Positions 1 to 9,129 are shown, numbered from the stretch's first letter. The stretch is DNA of 64,000 nt from JBAIYU01 sp036763085 (GCF_036763085.1 NZ_JBAIYU010000019.1:8567-72566); one strand, 5' to 3'. The notes: generated from the letters alone by a model not told the origin. Made by a program: numbers and translations.

Positions 1-333
1 GAGCAGGAAATTATGCAAAGGCATAGCGAAATTGGCTATCGAATTGCGATCGCTTCTCCTGAGCTAAACCATATTGCGGATTGGATTTTAAAGCATCATG
101 AATGGTGGAATGGCAATGGGTATCCCATTGGGCTAAGTGGTATGGAGATACCTATAGAGTGCAGAATATTAGCCATTTGCGATGCATATGACGCTATGAC
201 CAGTGAACGTCCATATAGAAAGGCAAGATTGCCAGCGGAGGCGCTCGCGGAAATAGAAGCGTGCAGTGGAACTATGTTTGACCCTATGATTACAAAAATA
301 TTTATTTCGATGATAAAGGATAAATTGGATTAA
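1..333 (+). CDS. HD-GYP domain protein, 3' end only
   Basis: The reading frame is open from base 1, so the gene begins upstream of the window and only about 110 C-terminal residues are seen. They carry the second half of an HD-GYP domain: HHEWWNGNGYP followed by the region ending CDAYDAMTSERPYR, which matches the family's HHE.W.G.GYP and DAYDAMTS.RPYR motifs. HD-GYP proteins are usually cyclic-di-GMP phosphodiesterases, often fused to response-regulator, PAS or GAF sensor domains. Any sensor part would lie outside the window, so the signal sensed cannot be told. The domain is followed by a short tail and the stop. A strong hairpin terminator follows 40 bases later. Confidence 0.85.
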   Translation, partial: EQEIMQRHSEIGYRIAIASPELNHIADWILKHHEWWNGNGYPIGLSGMEIPIECRILAICDAYDAMTSERPYRKARLPAEALAEIEACSGTMFDPMITKIFISMIKDKLD

Positions 334-371
334 ATAGTAATAAAGAGAATCATTTTAAATTATATGAATGA

Positions 372-412
372 AAAGTAGGATGATACAGAAGTTCCCTGTA
401 TCATCCTACTTT
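372..412 (+). terminator. Hairpin terminator after the HD-GYP gene
   Basis: A perfect 17-bp stem (372-388 with 396-412) with a 7-base loop, ending in three T residues. It sits 40 bases after the HD-GYP stop and separates it from the porin gene. It also shows that an in-frame ATG at 368 is not the porin start, because translation from there would begin at the edge of this hairpin. Confidence 0.8.
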
Positions 413-479
413 AATTACTCTAAGGATAATATTGATCTAAGATTGCAAGGGTTAAGTTGGAAAAAGAGTATTAATATGG

Positions 480-509
480 TTGACAGTGATAATCAATATC
501 AGATATACT
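480..509 (+). promoter_or_regulatory. Porin promoter with Fur-like box in the spacer
   Basis: TTGACA at 480-485 and TATACT at 504-509, spaced 18 bases, give a good sigma-A type promoter about 120 bases upstream of the porin start. The spacer holds TGATAATCAATATCA (487-501), which matches the 7-1-7 Fur consensus TGATAATnATTATCA at all but one position. A repressor bound there would block RNA polymerase. Iron control of this porin is an inference from sequence only. Confidence 0.5.
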
Positions 510-631
510 TAGGTATGTACATATTTATTTCGCTGCGGGCTGCTCGTATGATAAGGAAACGTGGACACTTATCGCAAATATTAGTCAGCTTTGTAGCAGA
601 AGATTTTCTACTAACAAGGGGGACAAAACAA

Positions 632-1570
632 ATGAAAAAAAGATTGCTTGCCGCAGCTGTTGCTGCATCTATGACGTTATCGATTGGAGTAGCTATGGCC
701 GCACCGGTTGAGTTTGATGGCTCAGCAGAAGTTCACTACCAGTGGGACGACTCAGATAATGATGGTAAATCCGAGGGCGCCAGAAATACTGTTATCCTGA
801 ATGCTAAAACAGCCTTAGATGATAACACTGATTTTTATGCCAGACTGGCAGCTCAGAGATATCATGGTGATGATATTACTGCCGACTTTAACACGGATAA
901 CGGTCGTAAATCTATTATGACAATTGACCGTTTTGGCTTTATTATAAAGGGAACTGATGTTACATACACCTTAGGACGCCAAGGCGGTACTATTGGTTCA
1001 ACAGCTTTGTTATATAGTACTGATGGCAATATCGGCAGCAGCAGTAACCTGCTTGATGGTCTTAGTGCAACAGCAGCGGTGGGAGTTACAGAGCTAAGCT
1101 TCTTAGCTGGTAAAGAAACTGTAGACGATAACAAGGTATACAGCGTGCGTGCTGCATATCAACCGGCTGCAGATTGGACAGTGGGTGCAACACTTGCTAA
1201 GTATAGTGCCGGCGGTGCGGCTTCTACCAATCACTGGGCAGTAGATACCGCCTATACCAAAGGCAATACTACATATTTTGGCGAATATACAAAGTCGGAT
1301 GCAGATACTGATAATAAAGCATTTGTTGTTGGTGTAAGCTATGACTTAAACGATAAAAATTCGTTTTCAGTAAATTACAGCAAAGTAGAAGTAATGAGTG
1401 ATATAAACGAAAGTACTGATTTCGATAATGGCTATAAGGGAGTATCCTTTGGATATGACTACAAGTTCAGACCTAATACTACCTTAAGTCTAGCCTACAA
1501 GGATATGAAAGCCATAGACGGAAGTGATAAATTCAATTCCCTTGAAACCACTCTTAATTACGCATTCTAA
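632..1570 (+). CDS. Outer-membrane porin
   Basis: Predicted to form a beta-barrel channel in an outer membrane. The start chosen is ATG 632, preceded by an AGGGGG ribosome binding site; the frame extends up to 368 without a signal for translation. The 312-residue product begins with a clear signal peptide (MKKRLLAAAVAAS..., cleavage near AMA-AP at residues 23-24). The mature part is rich in Asp, Asn, Gly, Tyr and Thr, has alternating amphipathic strands, and ends with an aromatic C-terminal residue (LETTLNYAF), as beta-barrel proteins do. Proteins of this type are common in diderm Firmicutes such as Negativicutes. No SLH domain is present. The upstream promoter has a Fur-like box, so iron control is possible. 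Substrate is unknown. Confidence 0.85.
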   Translation: MKKRLLAAAVAASMTLSIGVAMAAPVEFDGSAEVHYQWDDSDNDGKSEGARNTVILNAKTALDDNTDFYARLAAQRYHGDDITADFNTDNGRKSIMTIDRFGFIIKGTDVTYTLGRQGGTIGSTALLYSTDGNIGSSSNLLDGLSATAAVGVTELSFLAGKETVDDNKVYSVRAAYQPAADWTVGATLAKYSAGGAASTNHWAVDTAYTKGNTTYFGEYTKSDADTDNKAFVVGVSYDLNDKNSFSVNYSKVEVMSDINESTDFDNGYKGVSFGYDYKFRPNTTLSLAYKDMKAIDGSDKFNSLETTLNYAF

Positions 1571-1572
1571 GA

Positions 1573-1617
1573 AAAAAGGCAGTACGTCCGGCTAAAACCG
1601 GCGTACTGCTTTTTTTC
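1573..1617. terminator. Bidirectional terminator between porin and DEAD-box gene
   Basis: A-run, interrupted stem GCAGTACG..CCGG / CCGG.CGTACTGC, then a T-run. The A-run and T-run on opposite sides let it serve both the porin (+) and the convergent helicase gene (-). Confidence 0.8.
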
Positions 1618-1629
1618 TTAGTTTATATA

Positions 1630-2973
1630 TTACAATGATTTGCCGCGTCCCGATGATTTGCGACGAACTCCGGAATGCTTTTTTGCATCTGCCGACTCTT
1701 CTATTTTTGGTTTGCGGCGGCTGCGGAGATTTGCTCCGCCATGGGCACTGGCCCTTTTGGTTTTGCTTTTTTTCGGGTCGTATGGGGTCGAAATCGCTTT
1801 CTTTTCAGTTGACTTGCCAGTAGACTTCTTTAGAGAAGTTTTGTCATTTGCTTCTTTAGCTTTGTAGCTCTTTTGCCGCTTAATTGACGCGTTGATACCT
1901 TGTTCAATAAGACGTAGGAATAGCTGCTCACCTGGTACGACAAAAGTAACGGCTGTCCCGGTCTGGCCAGCACGGCCAGTCCTTCCAATACGGTGAATAT
2001 ATGTATCAGCATCGCGCGGAATATCGTAATTGAATACATGTGTGATACCTTCGATATCCAATCCTCTTGCTGCGATATCAGTAGCGACTAGGATTTGTAA
2101 TTTTGCATCACGAAACTTGCGCATTACTTGTTCGCGTTTCGATTGAGATAAATCGCCATGCAGCTCATCAACCTGATATCCGCGTTGCGCTAAGGCGAGG
2201 CCGAGAGAAATCGCACGCTGTTTAGTGTGGCAAAAAACCATAGCTAAATAAGGGCGGTATTCATCAATCATTTCACAAAGCTTATCAAGCTTATTATCGA
2301 GAGTAGTTTCAAGTATAATCTGGTTAATTGCATCAAGCGTAATATTTTGACTTTGTATACGAATATCAATTGGGCGACGCATGTACTTATCAGCTAAGGA
2401 ACGAATTTTGGCCGGGATTGTTGCTGAAAACAACATAGTTTGTCTGTTGCTGGAAGTGCGTCGAATCACATCTTCAATTTCTTCTAGAAATCCCATATGC
2501 AGCATTTGATCAGCTTCATCGAGAACGAGTTTTGTAACACCGCCGAGATTGAGTGTTTCCCGTCTTACGTGGTCCAGAATCCTGCCCGGGGTGCCAACTA
2601 CAATATGAGCATTTTCTCTCAATTGGTTAATCTGCTTATCTAGGGTATGACCGCCGTAAACAGCGGCAACTTTTATATCAAATTTTTCAGCTAATTTTTT
2701 GGCTTCTTTAGATATCTGCAGTGCCAATTCTCTCGTAGGTGTAATAATCAGGGCTTGAGTATATGATTTGTTCAAATCAATACTTTCCAGGATCGGCAGG
2801 AGAAAAGCCAAAGTTTTGCCAGTTCCTGTCTGAGACTGGGCAACAAGATCCTTGCCACTGCGTAATACAGGAATGGCCTTTACTTGAATTTGAGTAGGTT
2901 CGACAATACCAATATCTTTTAAGCATGCGTTTACTTCAGGTCTAATACCTAGTGAAATAAAATCAGTCGACAT
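1630..2973 (-). CDS. DEAD-box ATP-dependent RNA helicase
   Basis: ATP-dependent RNA remodelling enzyme of superfamily 2. All core motifs are visible: the Q motif (EPTQIQ), motif I AQSQTGTGKT, Ia PTRELALQ, Ib TPGR, II DEAD, III SAT and [12 protein letters not shown]. After the two RecA-like domains comes a basic tail of about 80 residues rich in Lys, Arg and Ser, likely to bind RNA, as in CshA/RhlE-type helicases. The start chosen is ATG 2973 (MSTDF...), because GAGG lies eight bases upstream; an in-frame ATG at 2988 has no such site. It is transcribed separately from the zinc-ribbon gene upstream, with a terminator between them. One of three DEAD-box helicases in the window. Role in ribosome assembly or cold adaptation is inferred from the family. 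Confidence 0.9.
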   Translation of the reverse strand: MSTDFISLGIRPEVNACLKDIGIVEPTQIQVKAIPVLRSGKDLVAQSQTGTGKTLAFLLPILESIDLNKSYTQALIITPTRELALQISKEAKKLAEKFDIKVAAVYGGHTLDKQINQLRENAHIVVGTPGRILDHVRRETLNLGGVTKLVLDEADQMLHMGFLEEIEDVIRRTSSNRQTMLFSATIPAKIRSLADKYMRRPIDIRIQSQNITLDAINQIILETTLDNKLDKLCEMIDEYRPYLAMVFCHTKQRAISLGLALAQRGYQVDELHGDLSQSKREQVMRKFRDAKLQILVATDIAARGLDIEGITHVFNYDIPRDADTYIHRIGRTGRAGQTGTAVTFVVPGEQLFLRLIEQGINASIKRQKSYKAKEANDKTSLKKSTGKSTEKKAISTPYDPKKSKTKRASAHGGANLRSRRKPKIEESADAKKHSGVRRKSSGRGKSL

Positions 2974-3089
2974 TTTAAAATACCTCATTTTAGATAACTG
3001 TTATGTTAAAGTTTGTACAGACTTGTGTTTACTTATACTTTGAGTAATTAAGCTATTATAAGAAACTTAAAACAAAATTACGTCATAAA

Positions 3090-3121
3090 ATATAAATCTC
3101 CCCTGCATAAGCAGGGGAGTT
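3090..3121 (-). terminator. Terminator of the zinc-ribbon gene
   Basis: Stem CTCCCCTGC / GCAGGGGAG (3098-3106, 3111-3119) with a 4-base loop just past the stop codon. Read on the minus strand it is followed by an AT-rich tract. Confidence 0.75.
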
Positions 3122-3127
3122 TTGTTT

Positions 3128-3442
3128 TTAGTAGCGTTTGTTGCTTTGGAAGCAATCGCGACAGTAGATTGGACGATCGTTGCTTGGACGGAAAGGAACT
3201 TGAGTTTGAATTCCGCAAGCTGCGCAAGTTGCATCATGCATTTCGCGTTGTTGGAAGCTGTTGTTGCTACGGCCACCACCGAAACCACCACGGTTGTTTT
3301 GTTGTTTGCGAGCTGCACGGCAATCAGGGCAACGACCTGGTTCGTTAGTGAAACCTTTTTCCGCAAAGAAATCTTGTTCTGAAGCAGTGAAAACGAAGTC
3401 TGTACCGCAATCGCGGCATGTTAAATTTTTGTCTTGAGCCAT
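3128..3442 (-). CDS. Small zinc-ribbon protein with glycine/arginine linker
   Basis: A 104-residue protein with two zinc-binding cysteine sets. The first is CRDC near residue 10 with CPDC near residue 38; the second is CAAC near residue 73 with CRDC near residue 95. Between them lies a flexible Asn/Gly/Arg-rich linker (NNRGGFGGGRSNN) like the RGG boxes of RNA-binding proteins. ATG 3442 has a strong GGGGAGG site. The family is known in anaerobic Firmicutes as probable zinc-binding proteins without an assigned function. Its position next to a DEAD-box helicase and the RGG-like linker suggest nucleic-acid binding, but this is inference. It has its own terminator. Confidence 0.8.
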   Translation of the reverse strand: MAQDKNLTCRDCGTDFVFTASEQDFFAEKGFTNEPGRCPDCRAARKQQNNRGGFGGGRSNNSFQQREMHDATCAACGIQTQVPFRPSNDRPIYCRDCFQSNKRY

Positions 3443-3689
3443 TATAATATAGCCTCCCCAAAGTAGTTAATTACCCTAAATAGGTATTGGAATTGATCAT
3501 AGGGCTTTCTCATACAAAGATTGAGAAGGACTAATGAAAATTTCGCTGAGTCTATTACTGGGCTCCTTTATTATATGATACTTTTAAATAAAAGTAAAGG
3601 CCGAAAAATAATTTTTTTAAAATAATGCTTTTCGTCATAAAAATTTGTGTTAATGCGTACGTTTATCAATGAGCCAAAGCAGGTTAAAA

Positions 3690-4898
3690 CTAGCTATTTG
3701 GATCTGGCGACACCAATAAACTTTGGCGGCTGTTATAGACATACAAGAATGCCGCCAAAGCAAGAGGGATAAGATTAAGTTGGAACATTAGTTGATAGCC
3801 CCAAGTTTCAGCAATAATACCCCAGACTATTGAACCAACTGCTACACCTATGTCAAATGCCGTCCAATATGTAGCATTTGCAGCACCTCTACGGGTTGAA
3901 GGTACTCTATTAAGGCAGAGAGCAAGCATTGATGGTTGGATAAAACCAAAGCCTACACCATAAAGCAGCCCGCTTAAAATAAGAATTGTTGCACTTGAGA
4001 TATTGACTGCGGCTATCATTGCAGCTGCAATGGCGGCGATGCCCGAAAGTACTATAAGATTATAACCGTATTGACCTTTAGTATCGATCAGACGGCCCGC
4101 TAAAGGGCGGGATGCAAGGGTTGTTAAAGCCATTGCCGTAAAGAATAGCCCTGTTGAGGGAATACCTTTTTGTTTCATATATAAGGCCAGAAAGGACAAA
4201 AGAGAACTATATGTAAGTGTAACTAAGAGCATAATTAAAGAAGGTTTGAGAGCAGCTCTTTCAATAAGAACAATTTTGGAAGGCGGGTTCTTAACTTCTA
4301 CTTTAGGATATTTAATTGCGAGGCTAAACATAAGAGCAGCTAATGTAAAGATAGTACACAGTATAAATAAAGTTTTAAATGGCAGTATTTCAATTAGCCA
4401 TAACGAAATTGCCGGAGACAATGCCAGAGAAATACTAGCAGTAGAGCCGAAAAAACCTAAGCCTTCACCTAATCGGCTTTTAGGTATAACATCTGATGCG
4501 ACAGTGCCTATTGAGGTACTGCATATTCCCCAGCCAAAGCCTTGAACAAGCCGAAGAAAGAGTAAGGTAGTGATGGGCACTATCGTAATGAAAGAAGCCA
4601 TCGGGATTACAAATATTATAAGACCTATAATAAGGATGCCTTTTCGCCCAAGCCTGTCGATAGAAAGCCCTGTTAATGGACGGATTATTACAGCAGCGAT
4701 GGTTAGATAGGCTAATGCTAAACCAACTGTTTCTTTTGAACCCCCTAAAGCCGAGATATATATAGGCAGTGTGGCTAATAAACTGTGAAAAGGAATACTT
4801 ACGGCGAGATTTAATAAGCATATTAGGATAAAATTATTAGTCCACAATGTCGAATTAGAATCGCACGAAGCAGATTGATTATACTTTCCTAATTCCAT
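3690..4898 (-). CDS. MFS transporter
   Basis: A 402-residue membrane protein with about twelve hydrophobic segments, the usual layout of major facilitator superfamily secondary transporters. The loop between segments 2 and 3 carries a motif-A-like sequence (GLSIDRLGRKG), and the matching loop in the second half is GRLIDTKGQYG. ATG 4898 is preceded by GAGG at a suitable distance. The hydrophilic N-terminus of about 20 residues precedes the first membrane segment. It resembles drug- or sugar-efflux type MFS proteins (YfcJ/arabinose-efflux-like), but nothing in the sequence fixes the substrate. Transcribed alone, divergent from pgm. Confidence 0.85.
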   Translation of the reverse strand: MELGKYNQSASCDSNSTLWTNNFILICLLNLAVSIPFHSLLATLPIYISALGGSKETVGLALAYLTIAAVIIRPLTGLSIDRLGRKGILIIGLIIFVIPMASFITIVPITTLLFLRLVQGFGWGICSTSIGTVASDVIPKSRLGEGLGFFGSTASISLALSPAISLWLIEILPFKTLFILCTIFTLAALMFSLAIKYPKVEVKNPPSKIVLIERAALKPSLIMLLVTLTYSSLLSFLALYMKQKGIPSTGLFFTAMALTTLASRPLAGRLIDTKGQYGYNLIVLSGIAAIAAAMIAAVNISSATILILSGLLYGVGFGFIQPSMLALCLNRVPSTRRGAANATYWTAFDIGVAVGSIVWGIIAETWGYQLMFQLNLIPLALAAFLYVYNSRQSLLVSPDPNS

Positions 4899-5094
4899 AA
4901 AACCATCCTCGATTAAGTTATTTTTAAAAATAGATATAAAACAATTGAGAAATTTTGCAGCAAGTGCAGTTGATTAGAGAATATCATCAAAAATCCATAA
5001 TCAAGAAGTTAAGCTAAAAGTTTGAAGGAAATAAAGAATAAAAGATAGAAATAATAAAAGGTAAAATATGGGTTTGACCTACGGAGGTATCTAT

Positions 5095-6747
5095 ATGACG
5101 ATTCATGCCTTAGCTGGCCATAAAGCGCCGCAGTCAATTTTAGTAAATGTTCCACGCCTTGTAAGCTGTTACTATGCAAATCATCCGGATGCTAATGATC
5201 CTGCTCAGCAAGTGGTCTTCGGTACTTCGGGACATAGGGGCAGTTCTTTTAAATGCAGTTTTAATGAAGATCATATATATGCAATTACTCAAGCAATCTG
5301 CTGCTACCGCCAAATGAATGGAATAACTGGGCCACTTTTCTTGGGCTTTGATACACACGCTCTTTCTGAGCCAGCGTTTATATCGACATTAGAGGTATTA
5401 GCGGCTAATGGCGTTGAAACAATGATTGCTAAAGAAATGAACTATACCCCAACCCCAAGTATATCACACGCTATATTAAATTATAACAGAGGTCGCAAGG
5501 ATGGGCTTGCTGATGGAATAGTTATAACTCCATCTCATAATCCCCCTGACAATGGCGGCATTAAATACAATCCCCCTAATGGCGGACCTGCTGATACTAA
5601 CATAACAAAATGGATAGCTGACTACGCAAATAAATTAATGATGAATGGCTTAAAAGAGATAAAGCGTACTAGTTATGAGAAAGCGCTAAAAGCAGATAAT
5701 GTTCACGAATATGATTATATTGGAACTTATGTAAATGACTTGCAGAATATTATCGACTTAGAAGCAATCAAGACGTCTGGTCTTAAAATAGGTGCAGATG
5801 CTCTTGGTGGTTCTGGACTTGGCTATTGGCTTCCGATAGCTGATAAATACGGGATTAATATTGACCTGCTAAATGGTCACGCAGATCCTACTTTTAGTTT
5901 TATGAATGTTGACAGTGATGGAAAGATTCGCATGGATTGTTCTTCACCCTACGCCATGGCGGGCCTAATAGAATTAAAAGATAAATATGATTTAGCTTTT
6001 GGTAACGATCCCGATTTTGACCGACATGGGATAGTTACCCGCAGTTCAGGATTGATGAACCCTAATCATTATTTAGCGGTTGCCATTTCCTATTTATTTC
6101 AAGATCGTGTAGGCTGGCGAAAGGATGCCGCGGTTGGCAAAACTTTAGTAAGCTCTTCAATAATTGACCGTGTAGCGTCAGGTATTGGCAGAAGACTTGC
6201 TGAGGTACCAGTGGGATTCAAATGGTTTGTGGACGGTTTGGTGGGCGGTTCTTATGGTTTCGGCGGTGAAGAAAGTGCGGGAGCTTCCTTTTTACGCAAA
6301 GATGGCACTGTGTGGACGACCGATAAAGATGGCATTATAATGTGCCTACTTGCGGCAGAGATTACCGCCAAGACCGGGCGGGACCCTAGCCAGCATTATT
6401 CTGATATGACAGCTAGGTATGGTACGCCTGTGTATGAGCGCATAGATGCAGCAGCAACTTCTCCGCAAAAGGCTGTGCTGGCTAAGTTATCCCCAGAACA
6501 AGTAAAGGTAGATAGCTTGGCAGGCGAAGCTATCACAGCGAAGTTAACAAAAGCTCCAGGGAATAATGCCGAGATTGGCGGACTAAAGGTGTGTACAGAA
6601 AATGGATGGTTTGCAGCTAGACCATCAGGAACAGAGGACGTATATAAAATTTATGCTGAAAGTTTTAAAGGGCAATTACATTTAAAGCAAATTCAAGAAG
6701 AGGCAAAGCAAATTGTAAATGATACTTTTTCGGCTGCAGGAGTATGA
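5095..6747 (+). CDS. pgm: Phosphoglucomutase (alpha-D-glucose-specific)
   Basis: Interconverts glucose 1-phosphate and glucose 6-phosphate in the cytoplasm, linking the galactose (Leloir) pathway to glycolysis. The 550-residue product closely resembles E. coli Pgm over its full length. It has the catalytic phosphoserine loop [17 protein letters not shown], the metal-binding loop [13 protein letters not shown], the sugar-binding loop [10 protein letters not shown] and the phosphate-binding loop [15 protein letters not shown] 5095 is chosen because it has ACGGAGGT nine bases upstream; the in-frame ATG 5068 has no ribosome binding site. It stands close to hexokinase and the gal genes, which together route glucose and galactose into glucose 6-phosphate. 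Confidence 0.96.
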   Translation: MTIHALAGHKAPQSILVNVPRLVSCYYANHPDANDPAQQVVFGTSGHRGSSFKCSFNEDHIYAITQAICCYRQMNGITGPLFLGFDTHALSEPAFISTLEVLAANGVETMIAKEMNYTPTPSISHAILNYNRGRKDGLADGIVITPSHNPPDNGGIKYNPPNGGPADTNITKWIADYANKLMMNGLKEIKRTSYEKALKADNVHEYDYIGTYVNDLQNIIDLEAIKTSGLKIGADALGGSGLGYWLPIADKYGINIDLLNGHADPTFSFMNVDSDGKIRMDCSSPYAMAGLIELKDKYDLAFGNDPDFDRHGIVTRSSGLMNPNHYLAVAISYLFQDRVGWRKDAAVGKTLVSSSIIDRVASGIGRRLAEVPVGFKWFVDGLVGGSYGFGGEESAGASFLRKDGTVWTTDKDGIIMCLLAAEITAKTGRDPSQHYSDMTARYGTPVYERIDAAATSPQKAVLAKLSPEQVKVDSLAGEAITAKLTKAPGNNAEIGGLKVCTENGWFAARPSGTEDVYKIYAESFKGQLHLKQIQEEAKQIVNDTFSAAGV

Positions 6748-6761
6748 ATTAATTTTTAATT

Positions 6762-6812
6762 ATAAATGATTATGGCCTAATATCGTGAAGATATTAGGCC
6801 ATAATCATTTAT
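6762..6812 (+). terminator. 23-bp perfect hairpin after pgm
   Basis: Arms 6762-6784 and 6790-6812 are perfectly complementary over 23 bp with a 5-base loop. There is no T-run on the plus strand, so it may act as an RNA 3'-end stabiliser as much as an intrinsic terminator. A second, weaker pair (AAGCCTTG near 6824, CAAGGCTT near 6860) follows. Confidence 0.6.
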
Positions 6813-6950
6813 CTGATGCCCAAGCCTTGCTTAAGATGGACTTAAAACTCCACCTGAATCAAGGCTTACTTTATGAAAGTCTTTGTTAAAACGTGGTTAT
6901 AATAATTGTGCAATAGGTTTTAAAAATAAGATCCATTTCGGAGGTATGCT

Positions 6951-7523
6951 TTGACTCAAAATAGACTTGCTAAGAGGGCAATAGATGCGTTATTCTTGGC
7001 AGCTCAAATTTTAATAATCATGTTAGTGGCTGAAAGAGGCAATTATAATTATATTCGTGGTATAGCGGCAACGTCTTCCTTTTGGTTGGTTTATATATAT
7101 CTGGAGTCCAAAATCCGCTTTGAAATGAGTAACTACATAAGGACTGCCATGGTTATTACATTACTGAGCGATGGCTTCTTCGGATACTATTTGGAATATT
7201 ATTTAACATCAACTTTATTTGATAAGGCACAGCATTTATTTGGTTCCTATTCTTTTGCGTTATTTACCTATGTTTTAGTTGCGCAATTATTAAATAACCC
7301 AGTGAAACCATTGTTTAAATTTATTTTAATTGTAGGTCTGGGTATAAGTTTAGGCGCAACATATGAAGTATTGGAATTTATTGTTGACAGTACTACACAT
7401 CCTTATCCTCCCGGTCAGCCTAGCCTGATTGATACTGACTTAGATTTAATTGCAGACATTATTGGTTCGGTAATTGCAGCATATCACGCAGTATCTGTAA
7501 ATTTTATTAATCGAAACTTTTAG
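6951..7523 (+). CDS. DUF2238/YjdF-like membrane protein
   Basis: A 190-residue integral membrane protein with about five or six hydrophobic segments. It carries the signature motifs of the YjdF/DUF2238 family: DKAQHLFGSYSFAL near residue 91, GATYEVLEF near residue 137, and a PSLIDTDLDLIADIIG stretch near residue 157 that resembles metal- or lipid-binding loops of membrane phosphatases. Start is TTG 6951, after CGGAGGT; the ATG within GAGGTATG is out of frame. Function is unknown for the family. It ends only 28 bases before the convergent hexokinase gene. Confidence 0.75.
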   Translation: MTQNRLAKRAIDALFLAAQILIIMLVAERGNYNYIRGIAATSSFWLVYIYLESKIRFEMSNYIRTAMVITLLSDGFFGYYLEYYLTSTLFDKAQHLFGSYSFALFTYVLVAQLLNNPVKPLFKFILIVGLGISLGATYEVLEFIVDSTTHPYPPGQPSLIDTDLDLIADIIGSVIAAYHAVSVNFINRNF

Positions 7524-7551
7524 CCTAAAGCATGCTTTTATGAAAAATCAA

Positions 7552-8871
7552 TCAAAATCTTTTTAATGACAGCGTTGTAGCGGCTGCCACTGCAGCCCCA
7601 ATACCAGAACCATGTTGACTTAGTTCGCACGTTATTTTAGAAGCACGAGTTCCCAGCAGTTCAGAAAGAGTCTCTTTGATAGTATTAGCATAGCCAGGAA
7701 TTTTTTCATAAAGTGAGCCATCTATTGCAATAACGTGAGGTTGCTTTAGTTCAGGGTCAATATGCAATAGCGTTGCAGCATAAGTAGAAGCGGCAAGACG
7801 GGCTGAACGACGGGTAATTAATGCGGCGATTTTCTGAAGGCAGGTGCGGTCACTCAAGCTGCTGTTTTTATAACCCAATTGGTTTAGCCATTGAGCAATA
7901 CTTTCTAAGTGCGGTGTTGTATCAGTTAATAAAGTATTAAGATCTTTTCCCGTTAAGGAGTATGCATCAAGATAAGCAGTAGAATTACTAAGTAAGGCTT
8001 TATTTGCTATTAAATCGAGCATAACTAGCCGCAGTAGTTCACCTATGTAGCGACCAGAGCACATTTTTTCTAGGCGATAGGCCCCAGGCCTGTCGCTTTT
8101 TTCGTCTAGAAGCCTATCGTAGATATTTTCAGGCACTTTGTTGAAATTTCCAGATTCCATATTTATATACATTGAGCGTCCGGAAGACCATGGAGGATTT
8201 GGTTCAAGATAACAGGTGTTATGGCCAGTCCCACAGATAGAACCAATGTCTGTTCGATTGTCTTGATAAGCTGCAGCCATAAGCGCACTGACTGAGTCGT
8301 TTAAAATAGCGGAAGATTTAATATTACTTATGCCTTTTCTGGCAAAAGCGTCATTTAGCAAATTAACTATGTTGTTCCCGACAACATCAGCTGTTGCAAT
8401 TTCTTTAGTCCAGTATAAAAGCACAGCATTGTTTTGATCCGTCATTCGAAATGGAAAAGAAAATGCGTGGCCCAAAGGGTACTCTTGAGTTGGTTGTGTC
8501 AATTGTGAAAGTTTATCAGCGAGAAAATCGAATAACTCGCAGGCTGTAGCGGTTGGTAAAGTATAGTCATAGTACCCGTCTGGATCTATTAAAGGGGAAT
8601 CTACGCGACTTAATATTGTCGATTTACCACAGCCTTTAAGCTCAACGAGCAGTGCTCTAACGTTAGTCCCACCAAAATCCAGCGCCAAAAAGATACCTTG
8701 TTCGTGTCCGGTTGGCTTTGTTAAATATGAAGGAAGCATCGCCAGTGAACTTGGTTTATTAGCTAGTCCCTCAGAAATTTCACGGTCAAATAATCTTGAT
8801 GTTATGAAAAGCTGTTCAGTTGTAACAGTAAAGGCTTGATAGACTCGTGCTAAAAAAACATCGAAAGTCAT
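7552..8871 (-). CDS. Hexokinase, eukaryotic-type family
   Basis: ATP-dependent phosphorylation of glucose or related hexoses. The 439-residue protein has the two-lobed eukaryotic hexokinase architecture in place of the usual bacterial ROK or Glk glucokinase. Visible motifs are the phosphate-1 loop DFGGTNVRALL (residues 65-75), sugar-binding FSFPF, a catalytic-Asp segment LNDSVSALMAAAY, phosphate-2 ICGTGHNTCYLE, NMESGNF, and an adenosine-site stretch GSLYEKIPGY. Start is ATG 8871, preceded by GAGGAGG; the longer frame begins only with a TTG. It is divergent from galT, with an inverted-repeat operator candidate between them. Family members are unusual in bacteria. Substrate range cannot be told from sequence. 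Confidence 0.9.
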   Translation of the reverse strand: MTFDVFLARVYQAFTVTTEQLFITSRLFDREISEGLANKPSSLAMLPSYLTKPTGHEQGIFLALDFGGTNVRALLVELKGCGKSTILSRVDSPLIDPDGYYDYTLPTATACELFDFLADKLSQLTQPTQEYPLGHAFSFPFRMTDQNNAVLLYWTKEIATADVVGNNIVNLLNDAFARKGISNIKSSAILNDSVSALMAAAYQDNRTDIGSICGTGHNTCYLEPNPPWSSGRSMYINMESGNFNKVPENIYDRLLDEKSDRPGAYRLEKMCSGRYIGELLRLVMLDLIANKALLSNSTAYLDAYSLTGKDLNTLLTDTTPHLESIAQWLNQLGYKNSSLSDRTCLQKIAALITRRSARLAASTYAATLLHIDPELKQPHVIAIDGSLYEKIPGYANTIKETLSELLGTRASKITCELSQHGSGIGAAVAAATTLSLKRF

Positions 8872-9065
8872 GACACATCCTCCTCGGAAGTTAGCCAATT
8901 AGTTATATTTTAAAGACAAATATGAAGAAACATTTGATTTATATTTATACGGTAAAATGGTAAATGATTCCTTCGTTAATTGAAATACTTAATAAACCTT
9001 TGGGGATTTTAGAAAAAAGAAAAAATTTGAAAGGAATTAAGTTCTGCTTACCGCTTGTTTTTCAT

Positions 9066-9107
9066 AAAACTTAATAAAGAAGTTAATAAAGTTATTTATT
9101 AAGTTTT
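9066..9107. promoter_or_regulatory. Inverted-repeat operator candidate for the gal genes
   Basis: AAAACTTAATAAA (9066-9078) and its exact reverse complement TTTATTAAGTTTT (9095-9107) flank 16 bases that hold a near copy, AGTTAATAAAG. A further ACTTAATAAA lies upstream at 8987-8996. The cluster is within 65 bases of the galT start and in the 258-base gap to the divergent hexokinase. AT-rich palindromes of this type are bound by ROK/NagC-type repressors, so the ROK gene four genes downstream is the natural candidate. No clear promoter could be assigned. Confidence 0.5.
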
Positions 9108-9129
9108 AAATGCCTCTTGGAGGGATGTT

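Noticed and set aside
368..631. In-frame upstream extension of the porin gene
   Set aside because: It starts at the edge of the HD-GYP terminator stem and has no ribosome binding site. ATG 632 has both a ribosome binding site and a proper signal peptide.
3122..3382. Open frames on the plus strand and in another minus frame over the zinc-ribbon gene
   Set aside because: They overlap a well-supported gene with cysteine motifs and a strong ribosome binding site. Their own composition shows no family signal.
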